DNA of 64,000 nt from Nocardia jinanensis (GTDB lineage Bacteria > Actinomycetota > Actinomycetes > Mycobacteriales > Mycobacteriaceae): positions 62,001 to 126,000 of the forward strand of contig NZ_BMMH01000001.1 of the NCBI RefSeq assembly GCF_014645735.1. The letters are read 5' to 3'. Positions within the stretch are counted from its first letter, which is position 1. Each line of letters starts with the position of its first letter. The notes beneath the pieces were generated by a model. It had not been told where the DNA came from. It was given only the letters and a program-made list of their open reading frames with translations, and searched no databases. The translations under genes were made by a program, and so were the position numbers. Positions 17,797 through 26,933 of the stretch are shown in pieces.

Positions 17797-19076
17797 CAGG
17801 TACTTCCACCCAGCATTTCCCGGGATCGAACGGAGCAGGTGATATGGACGCAGACACGGTGGATTCGACTACGAGCGTCGAACTCTCCTATCAGGCCACC
17901 GGGCCCGCAACCGGCGCACCCACCGTCGTGCTGCTCGGGTCACTCGGTTCCCACAGATCGATGTGGGAACCGCAGGTGGCCGCACTGACCACCGGCCACG
18001 AGGTCGTCACCGTCGATCTGCGCGGTCACGGCGAATCCTCCGCTCCCACCGGTGATTACACGGTCGCCGAACTCGCCGCCGATGTACTGGCCCTGCTGGA
18101 CCGCCTCGACCGGGATACGGTGCACCTGGTCGGGTTGTCGCTCGGCGGCGCGGTCGCCCAGCACATCGCGGCCTACACGCCGTCCCGGGTGCACACCCTG
18201 ACTCTGTTGTGCACCGCCGCGAAGTTCGGCACCCCGCAAGGTTGGCTGGACCGGGCCGCCACAGTCCGCGCCGACGGTACCGCCGCCATCGCCGATGCCG
18301 TGGTAGACCGCTGGTTCACCGCCGGGCTGGCCGAACGCGACCCCGGCCTCATCGCCCGCAGCCGCGCTATGGTCGCGGCCACACCGGACGACGGCTACGC
18401 CGCCTGCTGCACCGCCCTCGCGCACTGGGACGGCCGGCCCGATCTCGCCCGCATCACCGCGCCCACGCTGGTGATCGCCGGCGCCCAGGACCCGGCCATC
18501 ACCCCCGGCGATATGCGCAGCCTCGCCGACGGAATCGCGAATTCCGTTCTGCACGTGCTCGACCCGGCCGCTCATCTGGCCAGTATCGAACAAGCCGGAC
18601 CGGTCTCGTCGCTGATCGCCGCGCACATCGCGAGCCGGCGCGAACGGAGCGCGGCCTTCGACCAGGGAATGCACGTCCGGCGGGCGGTCCTCGGCACCGC
18701 GCACGTCGACCGGGCAGTAGCCGGCACCACAGCGTTCACCGAGCCGTTCCAGGATTTCATCACCCGCACCGCCTGGGGCGATATCTGGAGCCGCCCCGGC
18801 CTGGACCGGCACACTCGGCGTCTGCTCACCCTGGCCGTGCTCACCGCCCTCGGCAATACGCACGAACTCGATATGCATATCCGCGCGGCACTGCGGGCCG
18901 GCGTCGCCCCGGACGAGATCGCGGAGGTCTTCCTGCATACGGCGGTCTACGCCGGTGTACCGAACAGTAACCTCGCTTTCGGGCTCGGCAAGGCGGCACT
19001 CGCCGAAGGCGTCGGGCCCCGCCCGGCCGACGACACCGCGGCCGACCCTACCGACGAGGAACCATATCGACCATGA
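17793..19076 (+). CDS. pcaL: Fused 3-oxoadipate enol-lactonase / 4-carboxymuconolactone decarboxylase
   Basis: This bifunctional protein of up to 427 residues covers two successive steps. Residues about 28-285 are an alpha/beta hydrolase (PcaD part) with nucleophile S116 in VGLSLGGAVAQH and the lid-proximal VDLRGHGESS at 74-83. Residues about 300-415 are a carboxymuconolactone decarboxylase domain (PcaC part) with ITRTAWGDIWSRPGLDRHTR and FLHTAVYAGVPNSN. The GTG at 17793 overlaps pcaB as GTGA. An ATG at 17844 with AGGTGAT before it is a good alternative and may be the true start. The fusion is known from Rhodococcus and Streptomyces. Confidence 0.94.
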   Translation: MTGTSTQHFPGSNGAGDMDADTVDSTTSVELSYQATGPATGAPTVVLLGSLGSHRSMWEPQVAALTTGHEVVTVDLRGHGESSAPTGDYTVAELAADVLALLDRLDRDTVHLVGLSLGGAVAQHIAAYTPSRVHTLTLLCTAAKFGTPQGWLDRAATVRADGTAAIADAVVDRWFTAGLAERDPGLIARSRAMVAATPDDGYAACCTALAHWDGRPDLARITAPTLVIAGAQDPAITPGDMRSLADGIANSVLHVLDPAAHLASIEQAGPVSSLIAAHIASRRERSAAFDQGMHVRRAVLGTAHVDRAVAGTTAFTEPFQDFITRTAWGDIWSRPGLDRHTRRLLTLAVLTALGNTHELDMHIRAALRAGVAPDEIAEVFLHTAVYAGVPNSNLAFGLGKAALAEGVGPRPADDTAADPTDEEPYRP

Positions 19077-19852
19077 CCGAACCCTCACCGGATTACGTCC
19101 AATCATTGGGCCGCGGCCTGGCCGTAATCCGCGCCTTCGACGCCGGCCATCCCCGGCGGACGCTCAGTGATGTCGCCAAAGCCACCGAGCTGACCCGCGC
19201 GACCGCGCGCCGATTCCTGTTGACCCTGGTGGAACTCGGTTACGTCCGCACCGACGGTTCGCTGTTCTGGCTCACGCCCCGGGTCCTGGAACTCGGCTAC
19301 AGCTATCTGTCCAGCCTGAGCCTGCCCGAAGTCGCGGGACCCCACCTGGAAACATTGGCCACCCAGGTGCGCGAATCGACTTCGGTGTCGATCCTCGACG
19401 GCGAGGACATCGTCTACGTCGCCCGTGTCCCGGTCAGCCGGATCATGACCGTATCGATCACTATCGGCACCCGCTTCCCGGCATTCGGCACGTCGATGGG
19501 CCGCGTCCTGCTGGCCGGGCTTTCCGAATCAGCGTTCGAGAAGTACCTGGCCGAGGTCACCCTGTCCCCGCTCACCGACCGCACCGTCCTCACCACCGAT
19601 GAGCTCCGCGAACAGGTACGCAGGACTCATGACACCGGGTACTGCCTCGTGGACCAGGAACTCGAGGAGGGTCTGCGGTCGATCGCCGCGCCGATCCGCG
19701 ACCACACCGGGACAGTATGTGCCGCGGTGAACATCTCCACCCACGCCGCCCGATACACGGCGGACAGCGTCCGCACCGACCTGCTGCCCCCGTTGCTGAC
19801 CACCGCCGCCGCCATCGGCGCCGATCTCGCGCGGATCCACAACCGCGCCTGA
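19073..19852 (+). CDS. pcaR: IclR-family regulator of the pca genes
   Basis: This 259-residue regulator has an N-terminal winged helix (LAVIRAFDAGHPRRTLSDVAKATELTRATARRFLLTLVELGYV) and a C-terminal IclR effector domain with GTSMGRVLLAGL and a GYCLVDQELEEGLRSIAAPIRD block. Residue pattern and operon position fit the PcaU/PcaR group that responds to protocatechuate or beta-ketoadipate. It overlaps pcaL by ATGA and lies inside the operon, so its own level rises with induction. Its probable sites are the repeats between pcaI and pcaH. Confidence 0.92.
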   Translation: MTEPSPDYVQSLGRGLAVIRAFDAGHPRRTLSDVAKATELTRATARRFLLTLVELGYVRTDGSLFWLTPRVLELGYSYLSSLSLPEVAGPHLETLATQVRESTSVSILDGEDIVYVARVPVSRIMTVSITIGTRFPAFGTSMGRVLLAGLSESAFEKYLAEVTLSPLTDRTVLTTDELREQVRRTHDTGYCLVDQELEEGLRSIAAPIRDHTGTVCAAVNISTHAARYTADSVRTDLLPPLLTTAAAIGADLARIHNRA

Positions 19853-19872
19853 CACCGCACGAAGGAATTGCC

Positions 19873-21117
19873 ATGCTCGACGCCGTCATCTGCGAACCCC
19901 TGCGCACACCGGTGGGCCGGTTCGGCGGAGTACTCGCAGCTATCGCGCCGGAAACCCTGGCCGCGACCCTGATCACCGAACTGCTCGATCGCACCGGCCT
20001 GTCCGCCGGGCAGATCGACGACGTCATCCTCGGCCAGGCCTCCCCCAACGGGGAGGCCCCGGCGATCGGCCGCGTCGCGGCGCTCGACGCCGGGCTCGGT
20101 GTGGAAGTCTCCGGTATGCAGGTGGACCGGCGCTGCGGATCAGGACTGCAAGCCGTGATCCAGGCCTGTATGCAGGTCGCCACCGGCGGCAGTGATCTGG
20201 TACTCGCGGGCGGTGCGGAATCCATGAGCCAGGCCGAGTTCTACGCCACCGGGATGCGTTGGGGGATCAAAGGCGACGGCGTCGCCCTGAGCGACCGGCT
20301 CGCCCGGGCGCGGGTCAGCGCCGGCGGAAAAAACTTCCCGGTACCGGGCGGAATGATCGAAACCGCCGAGAACCTACGCGCCGAGTACACCATCAGCCGA
20401 GCCGACCAGGACGCCCTCGCGGTGCAGTCGCATCGGCGCGCGGTCGCCGCGCAGCAGTCCGGCCGGTTCGCCGAAGAGATCGTCGGAGTCGCCGTACCCC
20501 AGCGCAGAGCCGATCCGATCGTGGTCGACACCGACGAACACCCCCGTGCCGACACCACGGTGGAAGCCCTCGGGCGCCTGCGCCCGATCCGCGGGAGTAT
20601 CGACCCGGACGCCACCGTCACCGCCGGTAATGCCAGCGGCCAGAACGACGGGGCCGCACTCTGCGTCGTCACCACTGCCGATAGAGCCCGCGCTCTCGGA
20701 CTCCGGCCCCTGGCCCGCCTCGCGTCCTGGGCAGTCGCCGGGGTGCCCCCGCGCACCATGGGCATCGGCCCCGTCCCGGCGAGCGAAAAAGCGCTGGCAC
20801 GAATGGGTCTGACACTCGACGATATGTCGGTTATCGAGCTCAACGAGGCCTTCGCCGCACAAACCCTGGCCGTGCTGCGCGAGTGGAAGCTCGAGCCCGA
20901 CGACGAGCGCCTCAACCCCAACGGTTCGGGAATCTCACTGGGACATCCGGTCGGCGCCACCGGGGCCCGTATCCTGGCCACCCTGCTCCGCGAGCTGGAC
21001 CGCCGCGAGGGCCGTTTCGGCCTGGAAACCATGTGTATCGGCGGTGGACAGGGACTTGCCGCCGTTTTCGAACGCATCCCCGAGACCAGCGGCCGCGCAC
21101 AAGCAATCGGCCGGTGA
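19873..21117 (+). CDS. pcaF: beta-Ketoadipyl-CoA thiolase
   Basis: This 414-residue thiolase cleaves 3-oxoadipyl-CoA to succinyl-CoA and acetyl-CoA, the last pathway step. It has the acyl-accepting Cys in QVDRRCGSGLQA, VIELNEAFAAQ, GHPVGATGAR with the active-site His, and CIGGGQG with the second active-site Cys. The ATG follows GAAGGA at 19861-19866; an in-frame upstream extension runs into pcaR and is rejected. The first residues (CEPLRTPVGRFGG) are typical of PcaF. It ends the rightward pca operon. Confidence 0.94.
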   Translation: MLDAVICEPLRTPVGRFGGVLAAIAPETLAATLITELLDRTGLSAGQIDDVILGQASPNGEAPAIGRVAALDAGLGVEVSGMQVDRRCGSGLQAVIQACMQVATGGSDLVLAGGAESMSQAEFYATGMRWGIKGDGVALSDRLARARVSAGGKNFPVPGGMIETAENLRAEYTISRADQDALAVQSHRRAVAAQQSGRFAEEIVGVAVPQRRADPIVVDTDEHPRADTTVEALGRLRPIRGSIDPDATVTAGNASGQNDGAALCVVTTADRARALGLRPLARLASWAVAGVPPRTMGIGPVPASEKALARMGLTLDDMSVIELNEAFAAQTLAVLREWKLEPDDERLNPNGSGISLGHPVGATGARILATLLRELDRREGRFGLETMCIGGGQGLAAVFERIPETSGRAQAIGR

Positions 21118-21197
21118 CAACCTCCGTCCTCCGCTGAAGCTGCTACCCGGAACTCACCCGAAGCGCTGCGCCACACCCCGGGAATACCGGATTCCGT

Positions 21198-21659
21198 CTA
21201 GGCCGAATCGTCCAGTCGCTCGAGAATGCTGTCGGCGATCGATGCCAGCGCCTCCACCTGATCGTCGGTGAGCGCGTCGAATACCAGCTCACGGACGGTT
21301 TCGACATGCCTGGGCGCCGCCTGTTCGATGGCCGCGCGGCCCTGCGCGGTGAGCACGATGAAGGCGCCACGCGCATCGTCCGGGCAGTCCTCGCGGCACA
21401 CCAGCCCGCGTCGCTGCATCCGGCCGAGATGATGGGACAGCCGGCTCTTCTCCCATTGCAGGGCCTGCCCCAGCTCGCCCACGCGCATCCGAGGCTCCGG
21501 CTGATCGGTGAGTTGGACCAGGACGTCGAAATCGGACAGCGAGAGTCCCGAGTCGTTCTGCAGTTGCCGGTGCAGGCGGGCGACCAACTGGGTGTGCATC
21601 CTCAGATACCCCCGCCAAGCGCCGTGCTCCCGCTCATCCAGCCATCGCGTCTCGGTCAT
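21198..21659 (-). CDS. MarR-family transcriptional regulator
   Basis: This 153-residue regulator has the winged helix-turn-helix spanning DFDVLVQLTDQPEPRMRVGELGQALQWEKSRLSHHLGRMQRRGLV, followed by DCPDDARGAFIVLTAQGR, the usual MarR wing. It is divergent from a YceI-family gene, with TTGA/TCAA-type palindromes between them, and probably represses that gene. This MarR-YceI pair recurs in actinomycetes. The effector is unknown. Confidence 0.9.
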   Translation of the reverse strand: MTETRWLDEREHGAWRGYLRMHTQLVARLHRQLQNDSGLSLSDFDVLVQLTDQPEPRMRVGELGQALQWEKSRLSHHLGRMQRRGLVCREDCPDDARGAFIVLTAQGRAAIEQAAPRHVETVRELVFDALTDDQVEALASIADSILERLDDSA

Positions 21660-21680
21660 ATGACCAGGCTAGCGCATTAG

Positions 21681-21725
21681 TTGACATATCATCAACCTCG
21701 GCGCACCATCTGGGTGATACATCAA
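21681..21725. promoter_or_regulatory. Probable MarR operators between the regulator and yceI-like gene
   Basis: TTGACATATCATCAA (21681-21695) is an interrupted inverted repeat with TTGA/TCAA arms, and TGATACATCAA (21715-21725) repeats the ATCAA half-site. Both lie in the 88-base divergent promoter region. Confidence 0.5.
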
Positions 21726-21747
21726 CTACCGACTTGGGAGGACCGCG

Positions 21748-22317
21748 ATGACGACCGCGACGAATGTGCAGGAATTGACCGGGACCTACGTACTCGACCC
21801 GGCACACACCCGAGTTGGTTTCGTCACCAGGCATGCGATGGTGACGAAGGTGCGCGGGGCGTTCAACGAGTTCACCGGCAGTGCCTACTTCGACAGCGAG
21901 AACCCGGCCAACTCATCGGGCGAGGTGACGATCCAGGCGGGCAGTATCGACACCCGCAATGCCGATCGCGACAAGCATCTGCGCAGTCTCGATTTCCTGG
22001 GACTGGAGGAGCATCCGGAGATCACCTTCCGCTCGACCGCGATCACCCCGACCGGCCCGGACACCTTCGATGTCACCGGTGACCTCACCATCAAGGGAAT
22101 CACCCGGTCCGTGACGGTCCCGTTCACGTTCGAGGGCCAGGCCGACGACCCGTTCGGTAACACCCGGGTCGGCTTCGAAGGGTCGGCCACGATCAACCGC
22201 AAAGATTTCGGGATCACCTGGAACGCCGCGCTGGAGACCGGTGGCGTATTGGTCGCCGACAAGGTCGTCCTGGAATTCGAGGTCTCGGCGATCAAGGACA
22301 CCGGGAACCAGGACTGA
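21748..22317 (+). CDS. YceI-family protein
   Basis: This 189-residue lipocalin-like beta-barrel protein belongs to a family that binds polyisoprenoid or other amphipathic molecules. The typical opening GTYVLDPAHTRVGFVTRHAMVTKVRGAF, the central DKHLRSLDFLGLEEHPEITF and the closing RKDFGITWNAALETGGVLVADKV are all present. There is no signal peptide, so this is a cytoplasmic form. A GGGAGG lies eight bases before the ATG. Expression is likely under the divergent MarR gene. The ligand is unknown. Confidence 0.92.
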   Translation: MTTATNVQELTGTYVLDPAHTRVGFVTRHAMVTKVRGAFNEFTGSAYFDSENPANSSGEVTIQAGSIDTRNADRDKHLRSLDFLGLEEHPEITFRSTAITPTGPDTFDVTGDLTIKGITRSVTVPFTFEGQADDPFGNTRVGFEGSATINRKDFGITWNAALETGGVLVADKVVLEFEVSAIKDTGNQD

Positions 22318-22321
22318 GCCT

Positions 22322-22359
22322 CGGGAGGTGCCGCGGCGCGCGGAGGCGATCACCTCCCG
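22322..22359. terminator. Hairpin after the yceI-like gene
   Basis: Perfect 9-base arms CGGGAGGTG (22322-22330) and CACCTCCCG (22351-22359) enclose a 20-base GC-rich loop directly after the stop codon, between two converging genes. There is no T-run, as is common in actinomycetes. Confidence 0.5.
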
Positions 22360-22497
22360 TGCGGCCGTGTTTCGCCTGCCTTGCCGGGGTGGGCGGCAGG
22401 GTTTCCAGCGACCACCCCGCCGGACCGTCCCAGCGGACGAGCCGGCGAGGTGGGCGCGTTACGGTGTCAACCTATTCGTGCACGCACTGGTGTGGCC

Positions 22498-23937
22498 TCA
22501 GCATTCGCTCGGTGCCGGTTCGCCCCGCAACCTCGCCAGGATCCAGTTGTCGAGCTCAGGAGCGCCGGTGGCGTAGCCGATCAAATGTTCGCCGGGCACG
22601 ACGCGGAAGACGGCCGGAACACCGCGGCTACATTGCTGCCGGTACGTACGCTCGGCGTCCTCGAGTGGAATCCAGGGATCGTGTGCTCCGTGGTAGATAT
22701 ACAGCGGCACAGCTGATCTCCGGTCGGCCAAGCCCAATGTCTCGAACGTCTTCTCGGCGATCGGGCTGTCGAGCGGGTTACCGATATTCGCCACGACGTC
22801 CATCGGGAATCCGACCACGCCGAGCGGCCCGCTGGCATCGCCGCAGATCTCCTTCACCGGCGATGATGCCACCCACTGCGCCAGATTGTTCATGTACTGC
22901 AGCAACTCGGGATGCTCGCGTGCCACCGCCAGTGCCACCGTCAGAAGGATTCCGGAGGAGATGTTGCCGTTGAACCGGTGGGCGACGTTCCTGTTATCGG
23001 TGACCACTCCGCCCGAGGCCACCCCTACAACGACATCGGCCAACTCCGGCGCGTACTCGTGCAGCAGCATCGCCGTCGCGTAGGCGGCGATCCCGCCACC
23101 CGAGTAACCGCTGACCACGAAACGACTGTCGTGGAAGGTGTTCGTCTCCACGGCCCGCGTAGCGCGAATCGAATCGAGCATCACCTGCCCGGCGACATTC
23201 GGCTCGGCATACGCCATCAGCGGGCCCTCATGGTCGGGAAGAAGGACAGCGTGCCCCTGACCGAGGGCCCACCATACGGATGGCAGAAACACCGTGAGAT
23301 CGGTATTGGGCTTTTCGAGTATGCCGTGCGACATCTGAAACCCTGGGGTGCAGTGTGCCCCGAGGGAGTTGATCGGGAGCGCGTTCACCTCCACCGGCCG
23401 AGGCCCCGGTCCGGTCCACGGGGCCGCCGGGGTGATCAAGGTCGCGGTTCCGAACGACGGCGCACCCGATGCCGAGGTAGACCGGAATTTCAGCAGCAGC
23501 GCACGCTGAATCGGCACCGCCGCCAGTGTCGCTGCTGTTGCTGTCACGTCCCGTGTTTCGAGCAACTGGCCGGGACTCGCCCCGGCGAGGTCGTCGGGCC
23601 AGGTATCGAATATCGGATCCCCGGTCGGAGACGGCAATATCGCTTGCCACAATGCCGCTTGCCGGTCATCGGCGGGTCGCTGCGGTGCGGGAGGTGTCGG
23701 CGACGAAGGAGCCAACTGCGGCGCCGGTATGGTGTTGTCGATCCATTCCTGCAAGGGAGAAGAGCCCGGGGGTCCCGGCGCGGGGGGCGGGGGCGGTTCC
23801 GCCCTGGCGGATTGTCCACCGAGCAGCGTCATAGAAGCGACGAGCACGGTAGCTACAAGTGCTGGAAGAGCTTTCACACGAGCAAAGAGTAGCCACCGGC
23901 ATCGAGCCGACCCACTCTGGCGGTCGGCATTTGTCAT
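22498..23937 (-). CDS. Secreted lipase, LIP family
   Basis: This exported alpha/beta hydrolase of about 479 residues belongs to the secretory lipase (LIP, Candida lipase A-like) family. After a long basic n-region come a hydrophobic signal segment and a Pro-rich start of the mature protein. The nucleophile motif is GYSGGGIAAYA, the catalytic acid lies in HGAHDPWIP (D420) and the histidine in PGEHLIGYA. The ATG at 23937 is chosen; a GTG at 23877 that leaves a shorter n-region is a good alternative. It is divergent from a paralogue starting at 24315. Both proteins end in a terminal Cys after SE, probably in a disulfide. The likely substrates are external lipids or esters. Confidence 0.9.
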   Translation of the reverse strand: MTNADRQSGSARCRWLLFARVKALPALVATVLVASMTLLGGQSARAEPPPPPAPGPPGSSPLQEWIDNTIPAPQLAPSSPTPPAPQRPADDRQAALWQAILPSPTGDPIFDTWPDDLAGASPGQLLETRDVTATAATLAAVPIQRALLLKFRSTSASGAPSFGTATLITPAAPWTGPGPRPVEVNALPINSLGAHCTPGFQMSHGILEKPNTDLTVFLPSVWWALGQGHAVLLPDHEGPLMAYAEPNVAGQVMLDSIRATRAVETNTFHDSRFVVSGYSGGGIAAYATAMLLHEYAPELADVVVGVASGGVVTDNRNVAHRFNGNISSGILLTVALAVAREHPELLQYMNNLAQWVASSPVKEICGDASGPLGVVGFPMDVVANIGNPLDSPIAEKTFETLGLADRRSAVPLYIYHGAHDPWIPLEDAERTYRQQCSRGVPAVFRVVPGEHLIGYATGAPELDNWILARLRGEPAPSEC

Positions 23938-24314
23938 CAGCCGGAGAAGATGACGGTTCGGACTGTGACACATCCCCATACGGCCACCTGAACCGCGGCC
24001 GAGAAGGGTCTCGTATCTGTAGACGCGGCGACCGGACGGGACCGAGGGATGACCGCAACATCGGCGGCGGCTCCGACGAGTCGGCGCCGGTGCTGCCGAA
24101 GCGACGACGGTGATCATCGAGGGCAACAACCTGAGCGCTGGGTTATCTCGAATCGGCAGCAAGTCGGCTCGATCTCGTGACGTAACGCGGCAACCGACTC
24201 CCGGTCACGTACTCTGAGCCCCTGGCCCCGATATCACAGGGGACGTTTCGGGGATAAAGACCCGCATTTCCTCGGGTGCCAGATATATCGACGTCGCACC
24301 CAGGGGTGTGTGCC
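23938..24314. other. Divergent intergenic region between the two lipase genes
   Basis: This stretch of 377 bases has no supported gene. It should hold both lipase promoters, but I find no convincing -35/-10 pairs or long palindromes. Confidence 0.5.
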
Positions 24315-25721
24315 ATGAGATGTCTGCGTGCCGGCGCTCTCGCGTTGCTCGTCATCGTGCCGTTGCTCACCGGTCAGGCTGCCGCCCAGCCGCCCGGCCT
24401 CCCGTTCCCCGGACTGCCGGTATTTCCACCGCCCGCAGCCGCGAACGGCGCTGTCCTGCCCGATATTCAGCAGTGGATCGACCGGGTGATTCCGCCGCCG
24501 CCGATCGCGCCGGTGCCCCAACCGGTGCCGATGGAGGAGACGGACGGTATGACGCCGGGGCTCGCGGCGCTGCGCCAGGCGGTGCTGCCGGCGCCGGTCG
24601 GCGACCCGATGTTCGATGTGTGGCCGGCCGATCTCGCCGACTTCGCCCCGGGTGCGGTGATCGAGGTCCGCGACATCACAGCCTCGGCCGCGCCGCTGGT
24701 CGTGCTGCCGATCCGGCAGGCGCTGCTGTTCAAATTCCGGACCACCGACGCGCACGATCGCCCTTCCTTCGCCACGGCCACGCTGGTGATTCCGGCGACC
24801 GCCTCGCCGGTGCCCGGAGCGCGGCCGGTGGTGGTCAACAACCTCCCGATCGACGCTCTCGGCCGACACTGCACGCCGGGTTACACATTGGCGCACGGCT
24901 TCTCGTCCGACAGCGCGTTCACCGACTTCGTGCCGCCCACCACCCACCTGGCGGTGCTGCGTGGCTACGCAGTGCTCATTCCGGATCACGAGGGCCCGCT
25001 GATGGCCTACGCCGAGCCCTACGTCGCGGGCCACGCGGTACTCGATGCGGTACGCGCGGTACGCGGCTGGCGGGCGGACGAGTTCGGCGCGAGCAAGTTC
25101 GCGATGACCGGCTATTCCGGCGGCGCGATCGCCACGCACGGCGCGGTGAAACTGATCGAGAGTTATGCGCCCGATCTCGCACCGGCGCTGGTCGGTGCGG
25201 CGCTCGGCGGGGTGCCCGCCGACTACGAGATCTTGGCCCGCAGCATGAACGGCAATCTGGCCTCGGCCGTGTTCATGGCGGCCGTCTTCGGTATCGCGCG
25301 CGAACGGCCCGAGATCCTGGCCCGGATGAACAACCTCGCACAGTGGGTGGCCACCTCGCCGATGAAAGACCAGTGCGTGCGCGTTTTCGCGCTGCCCGGC
25401 GTGCTGCTGCTACCGATCGATATCGCCGCGAATATCGCCGACCCACTGCAATCGACACTGGCACGCGATATCTACGAGGTGACCCGGATGGCGGGACTCG
25501 CGTCCGCGACGCCGCTCTACATCTACAACGGTGAACAAGAGTTCTGGATCCCGGCCGCCGGCGCGCGCAACCTCTATAGCGAGCAGTGCTCACTCGGCGT
25601 CACCGCGGTCTACCGCAGTGTGCTCGGCGAACACGTCATCGCGGCGGGACTCGGCTACCCCGAGGCTGTGATCTGGCTGGACGAACGCCTGCGCGGCATT
25701 CCCGCGGAAAGCGAATGCTGA
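24315..25721 (+). CDS. Secreted lipase, LIP family, paralogue
   Basis: This 468-residue exported hydrolase is clearly homologous to the divergent neighbour along its whole length: both share YxIPDHEGPLMAYAEP-like, MNNLAQWVASSP-like and LYIY-like blocks. A signal peptide (residues 1-24, ending AAA) precedes a Pro-rich mature N-terminus. The nucleophile is in GYSGGAIATHG and the histidine in LGEHVIAAG. At the position of the catalytic Asp of the neighbour this protein has NGEQEFWIP, with Glu at residue 409. ATG 24315 is the first residue of a compact signal peptide. A substrate difference between the two enzymes is plausible. Confidence 0.9.
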   Translation: MRCLRAGALALLVIVPLLTGQAAAQPPGLPFPGLPVFPPPAAANGAVLPDIQQWIDRVIPPPPIAPVPQPVPMEETDGMTPGLAALRQAVLPAPVGDPMFDVWPADLADFAPGAVIEVRDITASAAPLVVLPIRQALLFKFRTTDAHDRPSFATATLVIPATASPVPGARPVVVNNLPIDALGRHCTPGYTLAHGFSSDSAFTDFVPPTTHLAVLRGYAVLIPDHEGPLMAYAEPYVAGHAVLDAVRAVRGWRADEFGASKFAMTGYSGGAIATHGAVKLIESYAPDLAPALVGAALGGVPADYEILARSMNGNLASAVFMAAVFGIARERPEILARMNNLAQWVATSPMKDQCVRVFALPGVLLLPIDIAANIADPLQSTLARDIYEVTRMAGLASATPLYIYNGEQEFWIPAAGARNLYSEQCSLGVTAVYRSVLGEHVIAAGLGYPEAVIWLDERLRGIPAESEC

Positions 25722-26080
25722 AGACGCGCCCTGCGATTGCGAACAGTCTTGTGTCCTGGGCGGTGCCCTCGAAGCCGGTGCGGTCCTGCCGGCTCGCGTC
25801 GAACGATGCGGTCTCGGCTCGCCACCTACGCCATTTTGACCAATATTCTCGATGCCCACTTATGGGTACCGCCAGTGGAGTACTCCACCGGCGCCGGCAA
25901 GGGAAAAACCCGTAACGAAGCTCCCAGGGCCGGAAACGGTTCGTGTGGCCATGATTTCGGCATACCTTTGTGAGTAGTGCGCAATCGCCCTGGCAGCCCC
26001 TCGAAGCCGGTCCGGTCGGTCCACCGGCTTGCCCTGATTTCTGGTTGTCGCGCGTAGGCACGAGTTGACCGAGGAATACG
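25722..26080. other. Gene-free stretch with a repeated 20-mer and a palindrome
   Basis: No supported gene is seen. Two copies of CCCTCGAAGCCGGTSCGGTC (25766-25785 and 25998-26017, one mismatch) and the perfect 14-base palindrome GTGGAGTACTCCAC (25875-25888) are present. Confidence 0.5.
25766..26017. repeat. Pair of 20-bp direct repeats
   Basis: CCCTCGAAGCCGGTGCGGTC at 25766-25785 recurs at 25998-26017 with a single G-to-C change. The flanks are not alike, so this is not an obvious duplicated gene. Confidence 0.55.
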
Positions 26081-26767
26081 TCACTCCTGCTTCACCAGGC
26101 GCTGGGTGCTGCGCCGGAATGCCCAGAAAACGACCAGCGCGGCCAATACGGTCAGCGGAGTACCCATGGCGATACGCGCGGCACCCAGCCCGCCGGTGCT
26201 GTCGGCGAGATAGAGCCACTGCTGGATCGCGAAGCGGGATCCGAACACCACCGCCGCGGCGAATGTCGCGATGTCATGTGCGCGTAGTACCGCGGGATCG
26301 GCCCGCCAGAGGTGGGCGCCACCGTGCAGAGCGTTCCAGACGACTCCGGTAAGGGGCCGGCGAGCCAGCACGGATCCGAAGGTGACGACGAATCCGGCGA
26401 GCGAAGCCCAGATTCCGATCAGGAAGAAGTCTTTCGCCGACCCGGTCCAGGCGACGATGGCGGCGGTGACGGCGACGCCGAGAAGACTGCCGACCGCGGC
26501 GCTGAGGCGTTCACCGCGAAGTCGCCGGAAGACGGTGAGTCCGAGTCCGAGTGCGATCGAGATCGCGAGGGTGAGCGCAAGCGGCAGAAAGGCGTTGGCG
26601 GTCACGAAGACGACGACCGGGATAGTGGAGTAGACGAAACCCAGGGGTCCGCCCATCTGGTCGAGCAGGTTCGGCCGGTTCCCGCCGGTCTCCGGCGGGG
26701 CGACCGGGTCTGTCGGGATGGCGTTCTCGCTCGGATCGGCGTGCTGATCTCGGCCGGTCGTGGTCAT
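26081..26767 (-). CDS. DUF3159 family membrane protein
   Basis: This 228-residue integral membrane protein has about six hydrophobic segments. It has the DUF3159 features of an N-terminal acidic/Pro-rich cytoplasmic tail, NLLDQMGGPLGFVYSTIPVVVFV near 35-58 and a C-terminal segment SRFAIQQWLYLADSTGGLGAARIAMGTPL. This family is widespread in Mycobacteriales and of unknown function. ATG 26767 is chosen; the preceding in-frame stretch has no family character. No operon partner is evident. Confidence 0.88.
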   Translation of the reverse strand: MTTTGRDQHADPSENAIPTDPVAPPETGGNRPNLLDQMGGPLGFVYSTIPVVVFVTANAFLPLALTLAISIALGLGLTVFRRLRGERLSAAVGSLLGVAVTAAIVAWTGSAKDFFLIGIWASLAGFVVTFGSVLARRPLTGVVWNALHGGAHLWRADPAVLRAHDIATFAAAVVFGSRFAIQQWLYLADSTGGLGAARIAMGTPLTVLAALVVFWAFRRSTQRLVKQE

Positions 26768-26933
26768 GGCGGTCCTTCCAGCCGTAGGCGAACACGTAGT
26801 GGAGGGATGCCCTGCGGTGGGGGCGCAGCCAACCTTTCGGTGGGATATGTCACCTGCAGTGTGGAGCACTGCCGGCGCCGGTCCGCCGCCGGCGGACCGA
26901 TCGGGACCGCGCCGAGTGCGGATTCATCCGGTG

